Origin: Scybalousia_A sp964542225
GTDB taxonomy: Bacteria; Bacteroidota; Bacteroidia; Bacteroidales; P3
Direction of reading: 5' to 3'
Length of the DNA stretch: 58,739 bases
Assembly (NCBI GenBank): GCA_964542225.1
Contig: CAZITO010000005.1
Location: 1-58,739 of the forward strand
Below, piece by piece: positions 1 to 9,720 of this stretch. The translations under genes and the position numbers were made by a program. The notes beneath the pieces are model-generated. The model ran no database searches. It saw nothing but the letters and a program-made list of their open reading frames with translations, and was not told the DNA's origin. The first letter of the stretch is position 1. Each line of letters begins with the position of its first letter.

Positions 1-55
1 GTTTTATTGGGCAAAGCCGTTACTTTTTGGCTTTCTTTAAGCCTGTTTTCGTAGG
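1..55. repeat. 3' end of dispersed intergenic repeat (partial copy D)
   Basis: By eye these 55 bases are identical to positions 39645-39699, the tail of full repeat copy B. The rest of the element would lie to the left of the window. The segment contains the short motif GCAAAGCCGTTAC, and a second copy of that motif follows at 55-67. Confidence 0.85.
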
Positions 56-69
56 CAAAGCCGTTACTT

Positions 70-205
70 TTCTATGGGTTGTTATAGGTTAAAAACAAGT
101 CAGCATAAGTCAAAGTCTTTATAATAACTCTACAACTTATGCTAACCTATCACAACTTATGTTAACTTATGCTAACCCATTAAAACCTATCGTTGCTTAT
201 ACCGA
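70..205. repeat. Low-complexity intergenic tract with degenerate direct repeats
   Basis: The stretch is built from variants of two short phrases, CTTATGCTAACCTAT and AACCTATCACAAC, repeated about six times with drift. Similar phrases occur at 11130-11155, 39120-39230 and 58465-58500, always between genes. No ORF or promoter is visible. It looks like decayed intergenic repeat rather than a functional site. Confidence 0.5.
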
Positions 206-220
206 GTCAGCGTCTATTTA

Positions 221-2173
221 TTACTCTATCAAAATAAAATCTATTTGGCGTTTGTCCAAATCAACTTTTGTCAATTGAACCGTTACTTTGTCGCCCAAAC
301 GATAAGCCTTTTCGGTATCTCTGCCTATGATTTGATAATTATCCTCATCCACCATATAAAAATCATCTTTCATTGAGGCTATTCTGACCAATCCCTCACA
401 CTTATCTTTTATGGTTGTAACATACATTCCCCATCTGCTTATACCCGAAATCTCGGCTTCAAACCTCTCTCCCACTCTGTCCATCAAATACTCGGCCTGC
501 TTAAATTTCACGCTCTCTCTTTCAGCATCTGCCGCTCTTTTTTCCATATCGGAACAATGCTTGCAATACTCCTCATACTCAACCTTATCAACAGAAGCCC
601 CCTTATTGGCATACAAGGTCAACAAACGATGCACCATCATATCCGGATAACGTCTTATAGGTGAGGTAAAATGAGTATAATATTTAAAAGAAAGCCCGTA
701 ATGACCTATATTATCGCAAGAATATACGGCTTTGCTCATTGTTCTCAAGGCTATGGTGGAAAACATATTTTCAAACTTGCCACCCTTTACCTCATTAAGT
801 ACACTGTTATAAGTACGGGTCAGAGTGGTGCGGTTTTTGTTATCTATCAAATAGCCAAACTTGGAAGCAAAGGTTTTGAAAGCATCCACTTTTTCGCTAT
901 TAGGTTCATCATGCACGCGGTAGACAAAAGTTTTTGCATCTTTCTTGTTTTTTACCTTTCCTATATGTTCGGCAACCGTACGATTTGCCAAAAGCATCCA
1001 TTCCTCAACCAACCAATTAGCCTCTTTGCTTACCTTTAAATGTATACCTATAGGTTTTTTGTTTTCGTCAAGGTCAAAAACATACTCAGGGGAATTAAAA
1101 TCTATTGCTCCCTTTTTCATTCTTTCAGTACGAAAATGCTGTGCTATATCCCACAGGGGCAAAAGATATTCAGCCATTTCTCCCGCCTTGTTTTCTATTA
1201 CCTCTTGCACTTGGTCGTATACAAATCTCCTATCCGAGTGTATGACAGTCCTGCCAATCCAATAGTTAACTATTTGCTTGTCTTGGTTTATCTCAAACAC
1301 AACGCTATAACACAAAGAATCCTCATTGGGTCTCAAAGAACAAAGTTCGTTGGATAGTCTTTCGGGCAACATGGGTATGGTTCTGTCTACAAGATAGACG
1401 GAAGTTGCTCTGTCGTAGGCTTCTTTATCTATGGGTGAATTGGGCTTTACAAAATAAGAAACGTCCGCTATATGTACCCCTACTTCACAATTTCCATTTG
1501 GCAGTTTTCTAAAAGACAAAGCATCGTCAAAATCTTTTGCATCCTTTGGGTCTATGGTAAAAGTCGTTACATTTCTAAAATCCTTTCTCAAAGACAGTTC
1601 CTCTTTTATATCAAAGGTTATTTTGTTTGCTTGTTTCAATACTTCTTTCGGAAAATCCATGGCAAAATCATTATTTGCCAAAATGCTTTCCATTTCTACA
1701 TCATTATCTCCCTTTTTACCCAAAACTTTTAATATTTTGGCTACAGGTTCCTTTCGGTTACCTTCGGTTTTTACCAAAGTTACTATTGCCTTATCGTTAT
1801 TGGTGTATGGCAGATTGGGCTTTTCTATATAAAATTTGGTCTTTATGCTATCATCATCGGGAATAAAATAGGCAAAGTTTTTGTGTTTTTCCAACACTCC
1901 GGCAAAGCGTTCTTTGGCTCTTTTGAGTATTTCCGTTACCTGACCGGACTTGGTTTTACTCCTTCGTCTTGGCAAAATATAAACTCTTACCTCATCACCC
2001 TCCATTGCATCAAGAGAGTTGCCTCGTTTTATTCTTATTGGTTCTGTGTTATCATTGGGTATTACAAAGATTTGTTTTGATTGTCCTATCTCTATTTTGC
2101 CAATAACATAAACATTGTTACTATTACCCTGCCTTCTTCTCATTTGTCTCAAATTTTTATTTGTAAACGTCAA
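221..2173 (-). CDS. rnr: Ribonuclease R (RNase II/R family 3'-5' exoribonuclease)
   Basis: Processive 3'-to-5' hydrolytic exoribonuclease that degrades structured RNA in the cytoplasm. OB/cold-shock-like domains occupy about residues 20-140. The RNB catalytic domain covers about 190-540 and carries the metal-binding motif DPKDAKDFDD near 208-217 and GVHIADVSYFV just after. A C-terminal S1 domain (about 570-650) contains GISRWGMYV. At 650 residues it is shorter than many RNase R proteins and lacks the N-terminal helix-turn-helix extension of the enterobacterial enzyme. The longest frame starts with TTG, preceded by AAGGA at five bases; an ATG at codon 11 has no visible ribosome site, so I keep TTG. 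It is a single gene, divergent from the T9SS protein at 2355. Family assignment is firm; the exact start is less certain. Confidence 0.95.
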   Translation of the reverse strand: MTFTNKNLRQMRRRQGNSNNVYVIGKIEIGQSKQIFVIPNDNTEPIRIKRGNSLDAMEGDEVRVYILPRRRSKTKSGQVTEILKRAKERFAGVLEKHKNFAYFIPDDDSIKTKFYIEKPNLPYTNNDKAIVTLVKTEGNRKEPVAKILKVLGKKGDNDVEMESILANNDFAMDFPKEVLKQANKITFDIKEELSLRKDFRNVTTFTIDPKDAKDFDDALSFRKLPNGNCEVGVHIADVSYFVKPNSPIDKEAYDRATSVYLVDRTIPMLPERLSNELCSLRPNEDSLCYSVVFEINQDKQIVNYWIGRTVIHSDRRFVYDQVQEVIENKAGEMAEYLLPLWDIAQHFRTERMKKGAIDFNSPEYVFDLDENKKPIGIHLKVSKEANWLVEEWMLLANRTVAEHIGKVKNKKDAKTFVYRVHDEPNSEKVDAFKTFASKFGYLIDNKNRTTLTRTYNSVLNEVKGGKFENMFSTIALRTMSKAVYSCDNIGHYGLSFKYYTHFTSPIRRYPDMMVHRLLTLYANKGASVDKVEYEEYCKHCSDMEKRAADAERESVKFKQAEYLMDRVGERFEAEISGISRWGMYVTTIKDKCEGLVRIASMKDDFYMVDEDNYQIIGRDTEKAYRLGDKVTVQLTKVDLDKRQIDFILIE

Positions 2174-2309
2174 TAGTTTCCTTTTAGTATTTGCACAGAC
2201 ACAGCAGTCTTAAGTTGTTTTTATAGGATATAGTCTCCTTTTTTTATAATCTTATACTAATGATGATAATATTTTTACAGGTTAAATATTAGATATTAAA
2301 GTTATTTTG

Positions 2310-2317
2310 TACTTTTG
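2310..2317 (+). promoter_or_regulatory. Bacteroidota -7 promoter element (TACTTTTG)
   Basis: TACTTTTG fits the TAnnTTTG consensus of the primary Bacteroidota sigma factor. It lies 38 bases upstream of the T9SS cargo gene. The -33 TTG element is weak or absent at the expected spacing. Confidence 0.6.
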
Positions 2318-2354
2318 CAAATGGTTTATAGTCTTATAAAAAAACATGTAAATA

Positions 2355-3314
2355 ATGAAAAAGATATTATTAGTTGTTGCTTTTGTTGTATTCTTTGGCA
2401 GTGCCTACGCACAAAATAACAATGTGCAATTCTCAAACAATGGTTTTGAACAATGGAGTTCCTCACAACCTACAGGCTGGAATACTTTGGGCTATAGTGG
2501 TTTTAATCTTTGTGATATAAGCAAAAGTACTCACGCAACAGAAGGCAGTTATTCTTTGGAAATGCGTCCGCAATTATTACCTACTTTTGTTGCTACTTTG
2601 TTGGGTATGGAACCTGTAGCCGTTCCGGGATTGATTACCAACGGGACAATAAATTTTTCCGAAATAATGTCTCTCTTTAGTTCTTTTTCCAATATGGGGG
2701 CCACAGAATTTACCGACTATATGACCATATTGCAATCTTTGAAAAATGTATTGAGCAACGGTTTGCCTATAGGTGAATTGCCGACAAATATCAGTGGATT
2801 CTATGATTTTCAACCACAAGGCACGGATGAATGGTTTGTGGTTTTGTCTTTTGCCACTGCAAAAATTGCCGATTCCACTGCTGTTATAGGCGGAGGTGTT
2901 TATTACACGAATCAAGCAACAGTTGGTTTTGAGAATTTTTCTCTTCCTATGCAATATTTGATAAATAATAATAACGAAGCGGAATTGTATTTGATAGCAC
3001 TTGTAGCGGATTTAAATTCTGAGGCTACAAACTACGGCAAAGTAAATTTGGACGATATAAACATTAACTATGGTAATGTATCTTTAAACTCAGAAAAAAA
3101 GAATGAGGAAAATATTTTTGCTTTTCCAAACCCTGCAAACAACGAATTTTATCTTAACACAAACGAAATAACAGAGGTAAGCGTTTTTGATGTTATGGGT
3201 AGAGAAATAAAAAAAGTAAAAAATTATCAACCTTATTCATCCATACGCTTGGAAAAAAGCGGTACTTACATAGTGAAAACAGGTGAAAAGTATTTGAAAC
3301 TCATTGTAAAGTAG
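2355..3314 (+). CDS. T9SS-sorted secreted protein of unknown function
   Basis: Residues 1-19 form a typical signal peptide ending SAYA before QNN. The mature N-terminus (NNGFEQWSSSQPTGWNT) resembles carbohydrate-module-like beta-sandwich starts in Bacteroidota surface proteins (PCMD-like), but I cannot assign the domain firmly. The last ~70 residues are a type A T9SS sorting domain: FPNPANNEFYL, FDVMGREIKKV, then GTYIVKT and a terminal LIVK. The protein should cross the outer membrane through T9SS and be cleaved or anchored. It is the first gene of a + strand run and is followed after 4 bases by lptE, although the functions look unrelated. No catalytic motif is recognisable. Confidence 0.85.
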   Translation: MKKILLVVAFVVFFGSAYAQNNNVQFSNNGFEQWSSSQPTGWNTLGYSGFNLCDISKSTHATEGSYSLEMRPQLLPTFVATLLGMEPVAVPGLITNGTINFSEIMSLFSSFSNMGATEFTDYMTILQSLKNVLSNGLPIGELPTNISGFYDFQPQGTDEWFVVLSFATAKIADSTAVIGGGVYYTNQATVGFENFSLPMQYLINNNNEAELYLIALVADLNSEATNYGKVNLDDININYGNVSLNSEKKNEENIFAFPNPANNEFYLNTNEITEVSVFDVMGREIKKVKNYQPYSSIRLEKSGTYIVKTGEKYLKLIVK

Positions 3315-3318
3315 TGAA

Positions 3319-3822
3319 GTGAAAAGGTTGTTTTTCATAGTTGTTATTTGTTTTTGCGTACTTGGAGCTTGCAGTGGAGGTTATTCTTTTACGGGAGCAA
3401 GCATAGACCCCAAAACAAAAACTTTCAGAGTAGAGACTTTTTTGAATCGGGCAAGTATAGTACAACCTATTTTGGCATCCGAACTCACATATTCAATGAT
3501 AAACAAGATACGCTCAGGTACTTCTTTGGAAGAAACAGACGGCGAGGCCGATGTTACTTTTAAGGGAACTATCACGGGATATAATGTTACTCCTGTAGCA
3601 ATTTCTTCAAACGACCAAGCCGCAAAAAACAGGCTGACCATAACAGTTAAAGTTACTTATAAAAACAGACAAGACAGTAAGTCAAACTTTGAAACAACAT
3701 TTTCGCGTTATAAAGAGTATGACTCCTCTTTGTCTCTTGCCAATGTGGAAGAGGAGTTGATAAAAGAAATAAATGAAGAATTAGTAGATGATATTTTCAC
3801 TAAAGCATTTGTTAATTGGTAG
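3319..3822 (+). CDS. lptE: LPS-assembly lipoprotein LptE (Bacteroidota type)
   Basis: Predicted outer-membrane lipoprotein that plugs the LptD barrel and helps deliver lipopolysaccharide to the surface. Residues 1-18 are a lipoprotein signal with the lipobox LGAC, so Cys18 would be lipidated. The mature part has the family pattern: GYSFTGAS near the start, a predicted strand with TFRVETFLN, and ADVTFKGTITGYNVTP in the middle, where LptE proteins have an alternating hydrophobic strand. Length 167 is normal. The start codon is GTG. It begins 4 bases after the preceding stop and overlaps the next gene by 35 bases if that gene's first ATG is used, so translation is likely coupled. Confidence 0.85.
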   Translation: MKRLFFIVVICFCVLGACSGGYSFTGASIDPKTKTFRVETFLNRASIVQPILASELTYSMINKIRSGTSLEETDGEADVTFKGTITGYNVTPVAISSNDQAAKNRLTITVKVTYKNRQDSKSNFETTFSRYKEYDSSLSLANVEEELIKEINEELVDDIFTKAFVNW

Positions 3823-6800
3823 CAAAAGAAAACATTTGTTACTTGGAAGATACAGACGCATACTTACCAACAACAAAAAATACAAACACACCGTCAATAT
3901 CATAGGTTGGGTATTGTTTTTTCTTGCTACATTTTTGTATGTTATTACTCTTTACCCTACGGTTGCCTTTTGGGACTGCGGTGAGTTTATTTTTAGTGCA
4001 TACGGACTTCAAACCGGGCATCAACCCGGAGCACCTTTGTATCAACTTTTAGCTAAAATATTCTCTTTATTCTCATTTGGAAATGGTCAAATGGTTGCTC
4101 CTTTGATTAACGCTCTTTCCGCTGTGGCTTCGGGTATGAGTATTATGATGTTGTTTCATATATTTTTGTACCTGTTCAATAAGTACAGTGAAAAATATGT
4201 AGGCAATATTTTGGCCGCAGTTTTAGCTTCGGTTATCTTTGCCCTTACAGATAGTTTTTGGACTTCTTCCACAGAGGCAGAGGTTTATAGTTTATCTTTT
4301 CTGTTTACAATACTTTGTATAAGGGTTATACTCATTTGGGACGAAAAACCAGAGGAAAAATATATGGTTTTGCTCTCTTTTCTTTTGGGACTTTCTTTTT
4401 GCGTACATCCTCTTTCGCTTTTGATTATACCAGCCATAGTTCTTATAGTTTATTTTCACTACAAAAGAATAACTTCAAAACGTCTGTTCTTTGTTGTGCT
4501 CTTAGCCTTATTGGTGTTGGGAGTATTTTATTTTGGTTTTTCTCTTATAATCATTTTGTTTTCTCATTGGTGGCTTGTGGTAGTGTTTGTAACCTTGTGT
4601 GTTATTGGATTTTGGTTTGCTTACAAAATGCATAAACCTTTATTGAATACCATATTGTTTTGTATAATATTTTTTATTATAGGTTGTTCGCCTTATTTGG
4701 TAACCGTTATAAGGGGTTCACAAAACATTCCATTCAACGAATATGGAATAAAAAACAGCGAAGAATTAAAGGATTACGTTTCTCGCAAGGCCTATATTCA
4801 AGCACCCTTATTGTATGGACCTTATTACACGGCTTTGCCTCCGAAAGATTTTGAAATAAAAGACAATATTTTAACGCCTGTATTTGATAAAGAACTCTGC
4901 ACTTTCTTTCCTCGTATGTGGAATTACACTTCTGTCGGCAATGAGGACGGATATGTTTCGTGGGTGGGTCAGCCTCAAAAAACAGTAATGGTGGACGGAC
5001 AAGAAAGAGAGAAACCATCTTTTAAACAAAATCTTGCTTTTTTTCTCAATTATCAAACTTACTATATGTATTTGCGTTATTTGCTTTGGAATTTTTCGGG
5101 CAGAACAAATGATATGCAGGGTTATGGTGATTTGAGCAACGGAGGTTGGCAAACAGGGTATCATTACACAGATAAATTATTAGGAGTGGAGGATGGTAAA
5201 ATACCCTCTTATTACAAAAATAAAGCAAATAACAAATATTTTGCCATTCCGTTGATACTTTGTCTGTTTGGAATATTTTATCATTTGGGCAAGGATTCCA
5301 AAAGATTTCTTTTTGTGGTGGCAATATTTGTTATGTATTCCATAGCAATAGTAGTATTTTTAAATAATGCAGCCTACGAGCCAAGGGAAAGAGATTATAT
5401 TTATTTGCCCTCATTTATGGCAATAAGTATATGGATAGGAATAGGTATTTTGGGTATTTCGCAAATAATAGCCGATATATTCAGAATAAAAAAGCCGAGA
5501 TATATTTTGCCTTTGTTTATTGTCGTACCGGTATGGATGGGAATAGAAAACTTTGATGACCACAACCATCGTCACCAATACACAGCCCGCAATTTTGCTA
5601 TCTCTATGCTTAACTCTTGTGATAAGAATGCCATACTCTTTGTGGACGGCGACAATGATACCTATCCTCTTTGGTATGCTCAATGTGTGGAAAACATAAG
5701 ACCCGATGTAAGAGTTATCAATAGAGAATTGCTCAACAATCCTTATACCATTTCTCAATTAAAGCAATCTTTTCCCAACAACCCGGCCTTAAAATTATTA
5801 ATTGAGGAAAAGGATTATTCTTTGGGTACAATGTCCGAAATACAAATTACCCCTTCCTTTGATACCTTAAACATAAAAGATGCTCTCTCCTCATTGTATA
5901 GTAGCAAAGGACTAAACGAACAATTTGGCACTTATATCAAAGCACTTTATACCAATAAATTCAAAATTCCTTTTGGTAAACAAAACTTGAATATAAATTT
6001 GGATAATGCCGTTTTATCAAAAAGTGATGTTGTTTTGTTGGATATAATAGCAAACAATAACAATCGTCCTATTTATTTTTCGGCTTATAGCAATGATAAT
6101 TTTTTGTGTTTGGATGACTATTTGACTTTGGAAGGTTTTGTTTATAAATTAAACACTGACAAAATAAAATGCGAAACCGAAATAGTGGAACAAAAAGCAG
6201 GTTGTATCAATAGCAAAAAAATGTATGACAATGTTATGCACGGGTTTAGTTTTAAAAACTTCAACAAAAATGTTTATTTCAACGAAATAGAAAGAAGTAT
6301 AATTTTATACTATACACAAAACTTATCTGCTTTAGCTTACAAACTTTTACAAGAGGGAGAAAACGAAAAAGCCTTGTCCTTGCTCAATAAATGCCTTGAG
6401 GAAATACCTTTTGAGATACATTCTTATTCTTTAAACTTGGCCGATATGGCTTTGATATATTCCATTGTAGGAGAAGAAAAAACGGCTTTTAATCTTATGC
6501 GACATTCAATTAAAGAATTTCAAAGGTATATGAATAAATATTTTGTGGCATCCATGCGTATGCAGGCACAACAAAGATTGGAGGCAGAGCGAAAGGTCAT
6601 TCATTTTATGAATTTGTGTATATTGGCAGAAAATTGGGGTGTGGAAGATATGAGAATGTTGCTTTCTGAGTGCTTTTTCTCCGTTATAAGACCTTATTTG
6701 GAAATTACTTATAGGCAAAAGAAAATAATGATGCTTAACGATATTTATTACGAGGAGGAAATAGAGCGTATGGATGAAATGATTTTGCAGATACAAGAGT

Positions 6801-6841
6801 TTGCCAAACACTATGAAGAGGAATTGCCCGAGCCTATATAA
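3788..6841 (+). CDS. DUF2723 family multi-spanning membrane protein (protein O-mannosyltransferase-like)
   Basis: Large inner-membrane protein typical of Bacteroidota. The conserved N-terminal motif YPTVAFWDCGEFI plus GHQPGAPLYQ marks DUF2723, which is related to GT-C glycosyltransferases such as protein O-mannosyltransferases; the acidic residue of DCGE fits the catalytic loop of that fold. About ten hydrophobic helices follow to roughly residue 590, then a soluble C-terminal half with TPR-like helices (about 870-960). The substrate is unknown; glycosylation of exported proteins is the usual inference. The frame opens at an ATG inside lptE, but family similarity starts around residue 27 (KKYKHTVNIIGW), so a later non-ATG start just after the lptE stop is possible. 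Confidence 0.85.
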   Translation: MIFSLKHLLIGSKRKHLLLGRYRRILTNNKKYKHTVNIIGWVLFFLATFLYVITLYPTVAFWDCGEFIFSAYGLQTGHQPGAPLYQLLAKIFSLFSFGNGQMVAPLINALSAVASGMSIMMLFHIFLYLFNKYSEKYVGNILAAVLASVIFALTDSFWTSSTEAEVYSLSFLFTILCIRVILIWDEKPEEKYMVLLSFLLGLSFCVHPLSLLIIPAIVLIVYFHYKRITSKRLFFVVLLALLVLGVFYFGFSLIIILFSHWWLVVVFVTLCVIGFWFAYKMHKPLLNTILFCIIFFIIGCSPYLVTVIRGSQNIPFNEYGIKNSEELKDYVSRKAYIQAPLLYGPYYTALPPKDFEIKDNILTPVFDKELCTFFPRMWNYTSVGNEDGYVSWVGQPQKTVMVDGQEREKPSFKQNLAFFLNYQTYYMYLRYLLWNFSGRTNDMQGYGDLSNGGWQTGYHYTDKLLGVEDGKIPSYYKNKANNKYFAIPLILCLFGIFYHLGKDSKRFLFVVAIFVMYSIAIVVFLNNAAYEPRERDYIYLPSFMAISIWIGIGILGISQIIADIFRIKKPRYILPLFIVVPVWMGIENFDDHNHRHQYTARNFAISMLNSCDKNAILFVDGDNDTYPLWYAQCVENIRPDVRVINRELLNNPYTISQLKQSFPNNPALKLLIEEKDYSLGTMSEIQITPSFDTLNIKDALSSLYSSKGLNEQFGTYIKALYTNKFKIPFGKQNLNINLDNAVLSKSDVVLLDIIANNNNRPIYFSAYSNDNFLCLDDYLTLEGFVYKLNTDKIKCETEIVEQKAGCINSKKMYDNVMHGFSFKNFNKNVYFNEIERSIILYYTQNLSALAYKLLQEGENEKALSLLNKCLEEIPFEIHSYSLNLADMALIYSIVGEEKTAFNLMRHSIKEFQRYMNKYFVASMRMQAQQRLEAERKVIHFMNLCILAENWGVEDMRMLLSECFFSVIRPYLEITYRQKKIMMLNDIYYEEEIERMDEMILQIQEFAKHYEEELPEPI

Positions 6842-6887
6842 AAGAAAATAACTTATAAAGGTAAATATTAGTTTAATGAAAGTTTTG

Positions 6888-6895
6888 TAACTTTG
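6888..6895 (+). promoter_or_regulatory. Bacteroidota -7 promoter element (TAACTTTG) before purM
   Basis: TAACTTTG matches TAnnTTTG and stands 29 bases before the purM start codon, so the leader would be short. The -33 element is not clear. Confidence 0.6.
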
Positions 6896-6923
6896 CACTA
6901 TTAAAAAGATATGGAGTAATATT

Positions 6924-8102
6924 ATGAGTCAAGAAAAATATAACCTAAGAGGAGTTTCAGCAAAAAAAGAAGACGTACATAATGCAATAAAAAACGTGGA
7001 CAAAGGTTTGTTTCCTAATGCCTTTTGCAAAATTGTACCTGACAGTTTGAGCAATGATGAGGATTATTGTATGCTTATGCATGCAGACGGTGCGGGAACA
7101 AAATCCTCCTTGGCTTATATGTATTGGAAAGAAACAGGTGATTTATCTGTATGGAAAGGTATAGCACAGGATGCCGTAGTGATGAACACAGATGATTTGT
7201 TATGTGTGGGTGTAACGGATAATATATTGTTGTCTTCTACTATTGGGAGAAATAAAAATCTTATACCGGGTGAGGTAATAAAGGCTATAATAGAGGGAAC
7301 GGAAGAATTTTTGGAGACGATGCGTAATTATGGCGTAGGTATATATTCCACAGGAGGAGAAACTGCAGACGTAGGCGACTTGGTGCGTACCATTATTGTA
7401 GACAGCACCGTTACAGCGAGGGCTTTACGCAAAGATATAATAACCACCGATAAAATACAAGAGGGTGATGTTATTGTGGCTTTGGCTTCTTTTGGACAGG
7501 CAAGTTATGAAAAAGAATACAACGGAGGTATGGGAAGCAATGGCTTAACCTCTGCAAGACACGATGTTTTTAAGAAAGAACTTGCAGACAAGTATCCGGA
7601 GAGTTATGATAAAAATTTACCAAAGGAAGTTGTCTATTGCGGAAGCAAATCTTTGACGGATAAGATTGTAATAGACGAAAAAGGCACAACAATAACGGCA
7701 GGCAAACTTGTGCTTTCTCCTACAAGAACATACGCTCCGGTTATAAAACAAATTATTAAAGAATATCGCTCACACATTCACGCTCTTATACACTGCACAG
7801 GTGGAGCAATGACAAAAATACTTCACTTTGTCAATGGTTTGCATATTGTTAAGGACAACTTGTTTGCTCTTCCTCCTTTGTTTCAAATGATAGAACAAGA
7901 GAGCCAAACTTCAAGGGAAGAAATGTATCAAGTTTTTAATATGGGTCAAAGAATGGAAATTTATTGTCCATTAAGCGTGGCAAATGATATTATAGCAATA
8001 AGCAAGTCTTTTGATATAGAGGCCAAGATAAGCGGTTATGTGGAAAAGAGCGAAAAGTCCCGACTTACCATCAAAGACGACAAAGGAACATACGAGTATT
8101 AA
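6924..8102 (+). CDS. purM: Phosphoribosylformylglycinamidine cyclo-ligase (AIR synthase), Bacteroidota type
   Basis: Catalyses ATP-dependent ring closure of formylglycinamidine ribonucleotide to aminoimidazole ribonucleotide, step five of purine synthesis. The AIRS fold shows HADGAGTKSSLAYMYW near residues 53-68, DAVVMNTDDLLCVG near 90 for metal and nucleotide binding, and STGGETADVGDLVRT near 142. The C-terminal half has HCTGGAMTKIL near 289, matching the Gly-rich loop of PurM. At 392 residues it is longer than the 345-residue E. coli enzyme, with an insertion around 200-250 as expected in Bacteroidota. It has its own promoter and is the only purine gene in the window. Confidence 0.92.
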   Translation: MSQEKYNLRGVSAKKEDVHNAIKNVDKGLFPNAFCKIVPDSLSNDEDYCMLMHADGAGTKSSLAYMYWKETGDLSVWKGIAQDAVVMNTDDLLCVGVTDNILLSSTIGRNKNLIPGEVIKAIIEGTEEFLETMRNYGVGIYSTGGETADVGDLVRTIIVDSTVTARALRKDIITTDKIQEGDVIVALASFGQASYEKEYNGGMGSNGLTSARHDVFKKELADKYPESYDKNLPKEVVYCGSKSLTDKIVIDEKGTTITAGKLVLSPTRTYAPVIKQIIKEYRSHIHALIHCTGGAMTKILHFVNGLHIVKDNLFALPPLFQMIEQESQTSREEMYQVFNMGQRMEIYCPLSVANDIIAISKSFDIEAKISGYVEKSEKSRLTIKDDKGTYEY

Positions 8103-8142
8103 AAAAGAGTTTCAGCAAAATAAATAAGGACGAGAAAATATA

Positions 8143-9705
8143 ATGAGAAGCATATATATATATTTATTGGTATTGTTTTTATCTTTTGTGGCTTTTGCCC
8201 AAGAAGAAAAGAGTGAGGATTATTTTAATTATGAGAGAAATTATAACGAATTGCTGAAATCTTATTATATAACCACCAATGAAAAACGCTTAAACGAAAC
8301 ATTCCCCACAAGCGACAATGCTTATTCGTCCAATGGTCAAGCCTCTTCTGTGGCAGATGCCATATATGAACAAAGATTAAACAGCATACCTTCGGCTGTT
8401 AATTTGGTTTATAATCAACAAGTCCGAAAACATATCATATACTATTTGGACAGAATGAATAAAAGCGTTGGAGTGATGTTAGGGCTTAGCAAATATTATT
8501 TTCCTTTATTTGAGAACATACTTGACTCTTATGGTGTGCCAACAGAGTTGAAATATTTGGTGGTAATAGAAAGTGCCTTTAATCCAACAGCAGTTTCCAA
8601 AGCAGGAGCAACGGGATTGTGGCAATTTATGTATGCAACGGGAAGAATTTACGATTTGAGAGAAAATTCCATTGTTGACGACAGATGCGACCCCATCAAA
8701 TCAACCGTTGCTGCAGCAAAATACTTGGGGGATTTGTATGATATTTACAATGATTGGTCTTTGGTTTTGGCGGCCTACAATTGTGGTCCTGGCAATGTAA
8801 ATAAGGCCATGAAACGCTCGGGCAAAAGAGATTTTTGGGATATATATACCTATCTGCCAAGAGAGACGAGAAATTATGTGCCTGCCTTTATAGCGGCAAC
8901 ATACGTAATGAATTTTTATGACAAACACGGCATTGTACCTGTGGAATTGTCGCAACCTTTGACTCTTATAAATGACACCGTAAAGGTAAACAAAGACGTA
9001 TATTTTGGGCAAATAGCCGATGTTTTGCAAATGCCTGTAGAGCAAATAAAATCTTTGAACCCTCAATACAAAATGGACTACATACCCGGCACACAAGCAA
9101 ATTATATGCTGAAACTTCCTTTTGATTACATAGACCGATACATAGAATTTGAGGACTCAATAGCACATCATAATTTGGAAAAATATAGAGGCGATGTGTT
9201 TGCAGGCTCAAACGGAGATAGCAACGTATATGCCATAAAAAACATATATCACAAAGTAAAACGCAATGAAACTTGGAATTCCATAGCCAGAAAATACAGT
9301 GTTACGGTATCCGAATTACGTTCTTGGAATAGGAAAATAAAACGCAACCGACTTAGAATAGGTACAATGCTAACAGTGAAAACCAAAGTACTTGTGGAAA
9401 AAGAAAAGATTATAGACAAGGACGACAACGAAAAACAATCCTCTTTTGAACAGAACGAAATAGTTGAAGCCAATAATATGGACAATCAACCACAAAAAGA
9501 AGAGAAAAAGAACCTCTCAACAACCTCTCAAAATAAAAATACCAATAAGAATACAACAAAAACACACGTTGTCAAAGCAGGGGAAACCCTTTCTTCCATA
9601 GCAAGAAAATATGGTACAACAGAGCAGAAATTGAGAAAAATCAACGGCTTTGACAACAAAGCGGCAAACAGAATAAGAATAGGACAAAAAATAAAGATTA
9701 AGTAA
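8143..9705 (+). CDS. MltD-like membrane-bound lytic murein transglycosylase with LysM domains
   Basis: Cleaves the beta-1,4 MurNAc-GlcNAc bond of peptidoglycan with formation of anhydro-MurNAc, in the periplasm. Signal peptide 1-19 ends in AFA. The SLT domain (about 115-255) has the catalytic glutamate E143 in VIESAFNP, followed by GATGLWQFM and AYNCGPGNVNKAM, all hallmark motifs. A degenerate LysM-like segment (about 286-325) precedes two clear LysM domains at about 369-412 and 473-519, separated by a Glu/Asn/Lys-rich linker. Domain order matches MltD. It sits 40 bases after purM and 15 bases before the SGNH hydrolase gene, a second probable wall or glycan enzyme. Confidence 0.92.
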   Translation: MRSIYIYLLVLFLSFVAFAQEEKSEDYFNYERNYNELLKSYYITTNEKRLNETFPTSDNAYSSNGQASSVADAIYEQRLNSIPSAVNLVYNQQVRKHIIYYLDRMNKSVGVMLGLSKYYFPLFENILDSYGVPTELKYLVVIESAFNPTAVSKAGATGLWQFMYATGRIYDLRENSIVDDRCDPIKSTVAAAKYLGDLYDIYNDWSLVLAAYNCGPGNVNKAMKRSGKRDFWDIYTYLPRETRNYVPAFIAATYVMNFYDKHGIVPVELSQPLTLINDTVKVNKDVYFGQIADVLQMPVEQIKSLNPQYKMDYIPGTQANYMLKLPFDYIDRYIEFEDSIAHHNLEKYRGDVFAGSNGDSNVYAIKNIYHKVKRNETWNSIARKYSVTVSELRSWNRKIKRNRLRIGTMLTVKTKVLVEKEKIIDKDDNEKQSSFEQNEIVEANNMDNQPQKEEKKNLSTTSQNKNTNKNTTKTHVVKAGETLSSIARKYGTTEQKLRKINGFDNKAANRIRIGQKIKIK

Positions 9706-9720
9706 CACTTCATTGTAATT

